DNA of 64,000 bases. Source: Aricia agestis (taxonomy: Eukaryota > Arthropoda > Insecta > Lepidoptera > Lycaenidae). The position numbers were made by a program, and so were the translations under genes. Of the stretch, positions 37,801-43,800 are shown one piece after another. Position 1 is the stretch's first letter, and every line of letters begins with the position of its first letter. Where the stretch lies: positions 18,902,001 to 18,966,000 of the forward strand of contig NC_056412.1 of the NCBI RefSeq assembly GCF_905147365.1, in the 5' to 3' direction. A model generated the notes under the pieces. That model saw only the letters and a list, made by a program, of their open reading frames with translations, was not told where the DNA came from and searched no databases.

Positions 37801-40800
37801 TATATAATTTATTCATGATTAGATGATGCCCGCAATTCCGTTGCGCCAAAAGTCGTTTATATTAAGGGAACCATACATATTTTTGGGATAAAAAGCATCG
37901 TATGTTCTTTCCCGGAACACGAAGTATTCCTATAGCCAGCAATTAGCTGTGCGGCAAGTCACTAGTCGAATAGCCTGTCCAAGCCGAATCGCCACCCCAT
38001 TTACACAGTTCTACAAAAATCGCTTGTGACTAGTTTATTCTGCGTAAAATAGTCGCATTGCGTACGGGCATTGAAATCGTTCATCAATCCATCATTGGAG
38101 AAATAATTGACCAACTAAAAATGAAGAAAAAGGTACTAAGGTAAGGCTACAGTGCAGACAAACTATGAATTCGCAGCAAGCGATCGCTTGCGACTGAGCG
38201 TTTGCACGGTCGATTTTAGTCACCAGCATTGGCTGGTGGACTTTTGGCAAAAGTCGGTTGGCAGTCTACTTTTGGGGCTTGCTGCGGCTTGAGCCGCATA
38301 ATAAAAACTAAGGAAGAGTAACTGTGTCAAAAATTTGTTCCACAAGTCTACAAAATGAGTACCGAATACATGCATTCTTTATACATGCATTCGGTACACA
38401 TTTTTGTGTATTTATAGAAGTGACAATCATTGTCAACGGCTTTATTTCGTAAATTTGAGTGTTAGTGTGTCGTTGCATATCAAAACATATTTTATAGTTT
38501 GTGCGTTATAAGATGATATGGGTGACAGTTTTTGTATTCCTTGCTACAGGTTTTTTACAAGAAAACAAAAAAAAAACAAAATGTTATAAATTATATTCCA
38601 TCTACAAAAACAAATGTTTCCTATAATTGTAAATGAATAAAAATGAAAAGTTGCTAAAAGCTAACTTATTAATATAAAATTATATTATTAACTGTGAAAT
38701 AGGAGTATAAAATGATTAGGTCACTTCCCTATTATTGTCAATTATAATGTGTCACGCATATCATCATAAAACGCACAAACTATAGTGTGTGAATTAGGAA
38801 CCAAATTCAAAACGATTAAAGTATGGGAGTTACATTTCCTTAGTTTTTATTATTCGTAGGGTATACACACCCGAACAGTTCCATCCTGCGAGGTGGACAT
38901 GAGCCGCCCGTCGTGGTGCGGACTCCACGCCAGCTGCAGCACCGTGCCTTTGTGACCCGACAGCGTCTTCCAAATGCGTAAACTCGGTTTGTCTGGAAAC
39001 GTTCAAAATTATTAAAAAAAAAAAAAAGATTCAAAACAATAATAAAATAAAAACTTTTTTCTTTGGACAAACTCCACATAAAGCTGATCGCACATTTGTC
39101 AGCACCGTACAAGCCGTACGCGTCGAACGCACCGCATAGTACACGAAATGCAGCGCGTACGTTGCGGATGTATGTGCGAGGCTTCACATCATTTCATATA
39201 AGGAATTCTAAAATTCGGCGCGTACGTGCTGATAAATGTCGGATCACCTTAAGGGACACATACACATCCTAAAGTTTATTTTGTTACACCTGTATTATAA
39301 CTGTGTAGCTACATTTTCGCAAGAAGTATACTTAATTCAATCATTCCACTTATTTCGTGAATGTTTATATAAAAAAAGCAAAAATGAAAGAGTACTTACA
39401 TGACAAAAAGAAATGTCAACTTACCGGTGTCATCAATTTCCAGTATGGCAATATTGTATGACTTGTCGAGCGAGCACACAGCAAACATGTTCTTGTAGGG
39501 CGACTCGGTGTTAGAGTTCGATGTTTGTTCGGGGTGAATCTGTATACTGTGTATCATTTTGCTGAAACAGATTAATAAAAATTATTAACAAAACTACATA
39601 TTTGAGGCAATATGTTAAGGTATGTACAATTCCGTCCATCGCTATCGATCGCGGCCGCGCGAGGCCTATAACTGTCATCGGTCGCTCGCGACAATAGTCA
39701 AGAATATGAAAATGTTTGCCGCCAGCGACCACGCCATCCTCCTACTGACGTGTGTCAACACACACACTAGCACACACACCTGAACACGGCGGTGGCGGTG
39801 AGCACGGCTGCGGCACGGTCCAGCAGGGCGACGGCGCCAGCGGTGTCGCCGCACAGCAGCCCGCCCGCCCGCCAACACACCACCGACAGCGACCATGCCC
39901 GCCCCTCCCACTCCACCTTCAGCGGTGTAGGATCTGAAACCATCATTCGTAATCATTGTTAAGATGACCCAGTGAAGTTCGTGTCACATTCACTCACACA
40001 TACCTTCCCTGGACATCCTACGAAAATTTCAAGACTTAAATTTAGCTAAATCGGTTCAGCCGTTCCCATGATCGTTTACCTGCGTCTGGTTTATCGACTC
40101 TGTACACCACACACTCCCCGCCGCCGCACGCGTACAACTCGTTGTCTTCGCCCCAACACAGCGAGTACACTCCGCCCCGCAGCGCCGGCGTTAGCGTCCT
40201 CGCTGGGCGCTCGTTTTTACCGCTAGTGTCTATAGTACCAACCTGGAATTTTATGATATCTTCTTAACTTTTTACTAATAGCCCCGTACTGACCAAGCGA
40301 GCAGCCTCGCGAGGCTCGGGCCGCGGCACGCTCGGGCGAGGCAACGCGTACGTTGGCCTCGGGCGAAGCACGTCTTGACCGACCGCGGATTTGCGTCACG
40401 AGGCAGTCTCGCGAGGCTGTTCGCTCAATCAGTACGCGGCTAATAATGATAGCATAGTATTGAAGATCTGTCTTTGTGACATGACAATAGGTCAGACTAA
40501 GGGCCTGTTTCTCCACTTCCTGATAAGTGTCGGATAGGCTATCCACAACTTACTTGACATATAGAGTATGGAGAATCTGTCAAATAAGTTGTGGATAGCC
40601 TATCCGGCACTTTATCTGGAAGTGGCAAAACAGACCCTTAGAATAAGTAAACCTTGTGTGTATTTTTGAGGAATAAAGAAAATTAAAAATATATATTTGT
40701 GTTGGAAATGCTCTGAAAGTATTAGAAAAGAATACTCTTACAAAAAAAAATAAAGGTTACTTTTTATTGTGGAAAATGTCGTGCGCGCGTTTACATGAGA

Positions 40801-43800
40801 GCAATAAGTTCCAGTTTGTCTTTGTTTACAACTTAAGTACTTCTTAATGTGTTTTTACTTTTTGAGTACTACATTTTTAACCACCTACATCCCTACTCAA
40901 TCCACAGTCATAATACTTACCCTAGCCTCAGCTGTAGCGAACGCTAGTAAGTTCTCTCTAGTGGGATGCCAGGCCACAGTCAGCACTTTACCCTGGACGT
41001 TCTGCCAGTAAGACAGCACTCTGCCATAGCGAAGTGTCTCGTCCTCGGTCACTTCGGCCTCCCAGACCCGCACGGCCCCGTCTCCAACCGCTACTGCCAC
41101 TCTGTAATATCATAGGCCACAATAATAAATACATTTAAGCAGCATATATAACAATTCAAGTTTGGTGTCGTCTGTCATGAAGTCAAAGAGTTTTTTGTTG
41201 AGTAAATAATAAATATAAATTTTATTTGTAGGGATAAAATACAGGGTTAGGTATATTATATTCATGTCGACTATAACACAGTTTTATGGGCAGATGGCTT
41301 ATCTTTCATTTTCCAATGTGTGACAATATCACAGTTTCATTGAAAGGAAAAACATAATAATAGATAAAAAATAAGCATTTTCTTCAAGTTTGCTAAATTA
41401 ATTAGCATCCTAAATAAACTCAAATTCAAAAAATTTTAATTCTGAATAAATTTTTTTAAATGTTCTCTGAACGTAAGGACTATACTTGGTGTCTTCTACC
41501 ACCATCTCTCTATAGTTTCCGATTATTTTTCCGATTTGACAGCCTTTTAAAAAAATTCATGTTGTACCGAGTACACAAATAACTTACTTTGAAGCATCAT
41601 AAGGGCAGGGTTGAATGTTGTATATGAATCCGCCACAAGTGTTATACATTGCTACCTTCTTCTTCTCAAGTAAGGAGTAGCACACTAGATTTCTGTCCTG
41701 TGCCGCTGTCCATACCAGCCAGTTGTTGGTATCTGACTCTTCAGCTACCTGCACTTTCGGTGCGTTACTTGCTATACCATATAATCCAGTTTTGTGGTAT
41801 GTATGTACAAGTTTCCATTCCAATTTGTTTTTACTGAAAATATTTGAAGTTATTAATTATTATAAAAATATTTATCCATAAAGACACTAATAAGACAAAC
41901 AAGTCTATTGTAGATATTTTTATTGGTAAAGGGGTTAATATTTAAACCTCAGCATATCACTTTAGGATTATTTCTTGAAGTTGATCATAAAATCATAAAA
42001 AAATATTTTATAAAAAGTTATAAAATTTAGGGGCCAACGCTAAAACTTGCGCGTGCGCACGCTCGCGTGTGTATAAATGAAAAATAGTATGGGGAGCGTC
42101 GTCGCCCGCGTCCGGGCTCCGTCGCACGCGCCTGCGCTGTCCATACTATTTTTCATTCATGCGACCGCACGAGTTTTAGTGTTGGCCCTAAAAATGCGTT
42201 TTGTCTAAATTTATTTAAAAAAATGTTTACCAGTCAATTTTCAATGGATTACATTCAAGCAGCTGATTCTTCCCATCGGTCAGTAGTAGAACATCAGATT
42301 TAAGCCATAGCAGGTTTGGTGTGACGGGGCCAGACTTTTTATTCTTATTCCCAATATTTATGGCCCCACCAGCTACCAGCTTACCAGACTTGGACCATAT
42401 TCTTATAGCTCTGGAATGAAAACACTGAAGTTACATATTATACTTGATAACAATTTATATTAGCAGAGACATTAAATATGCTCGGCGTCAGGATCACTCC
42501 ATGAAGCAAATTTGTCACAGAATAAATCTTAATTATTTTTTGTTTAGGTTCACAAAACCTGCCGGACACTTTACGATTAACATAGAAAGAGAATGGATTA
42601 AATACATAATATTAGTGTTTGGCCCTCTCGTAGGTACAAGATCAGTTATTTACCAAAATTTTAATGCTATATATAAACAAGCTTGTGTAGGAAAACATAA
42701 AAAAGCGGTAAAATTTTGTACATACCCATGTCTGCTAATTGTGGCCAGTAAATGTTTTTGAACATGCACACTACTCTCACATCCTTTCTGTGACTTTTCA
42801 TTTTTATCGCTGTCCTCAGATTTGTTTGTTTCATTTCCGTTTCCCACATGTGTATTATCCAGTGCCTCAACAAGACTCTGTATGGTTGGTTCGGGTTCAT
42901 TCTTTCTCCTCAATATGTCTTCTTTCAGTTTATTGCATTCACTGAGAAAATCTTCCTCAACTTTTTCTTCTTTGACCTTTACCAGGATATCTATTGGCTC
43001 AAACTTCTTGTGGCCAAATTCGTCTGCCTCATGATCTTTGTATACATCAAACAAATCTTCCTCTTCAACTACTGATTGGTCGAAACTGTCTTCTGGTAGA
43101 TTTTTGTCTCTTCCTGATTTATTGAGATTCTCCTTTTCTCTGCCGGAGTTATTAAGACTTTCTGCTTCTTTCCCTGATTTATTAAGATTTTCTGCTTCTT
43201 TTCCTAATTTATTAAGATTTTCTGATTCTTTCACTGATTTATCAAAATTTTCTGCAACTCTTCCTGACTTATTCAGATTTTCTGGTTCTGGTTCAATGTT
43301 TCTTATGTTGCCTAATCTTTTAGCGAGGTTGGTTCGTCTGTCAGACTCTTGAAGGGATTTTTTTAGGAGTACCTCATATTGTGGACACCAAGACACATTA
43401 AATATTTCTTCATCTTGAGCTCTCACTTTGTATAACAGTTTTCCAGGACCTTTTAAAGCCAAAAATATGTTGGTATCAGTGTAAACGCATGCTGGGACTG
43501 AATTTAATTTTTTTTAATATTTTATTTAATTTTGTAAACAAATGACTAATGTTCTATACGGGACATTAACAACAAAATATATAGTATAATTTAGACAACA
43601 AGGAAGGACACAGAATACTGTACATATTTATATGATGTATGTGCTAAATTGGATACTTTTTTTTTTTCTTTCTTTATTGAATACCAACAGCGTATTACAA
43701 TTTGGAGCTTAACACTAAACATGTAACAATTAGTATGGCCAGTAACAGGTATTACATTGTTTGTCAAATTGTAGTGCTACATATTTAACATTATAATAAA

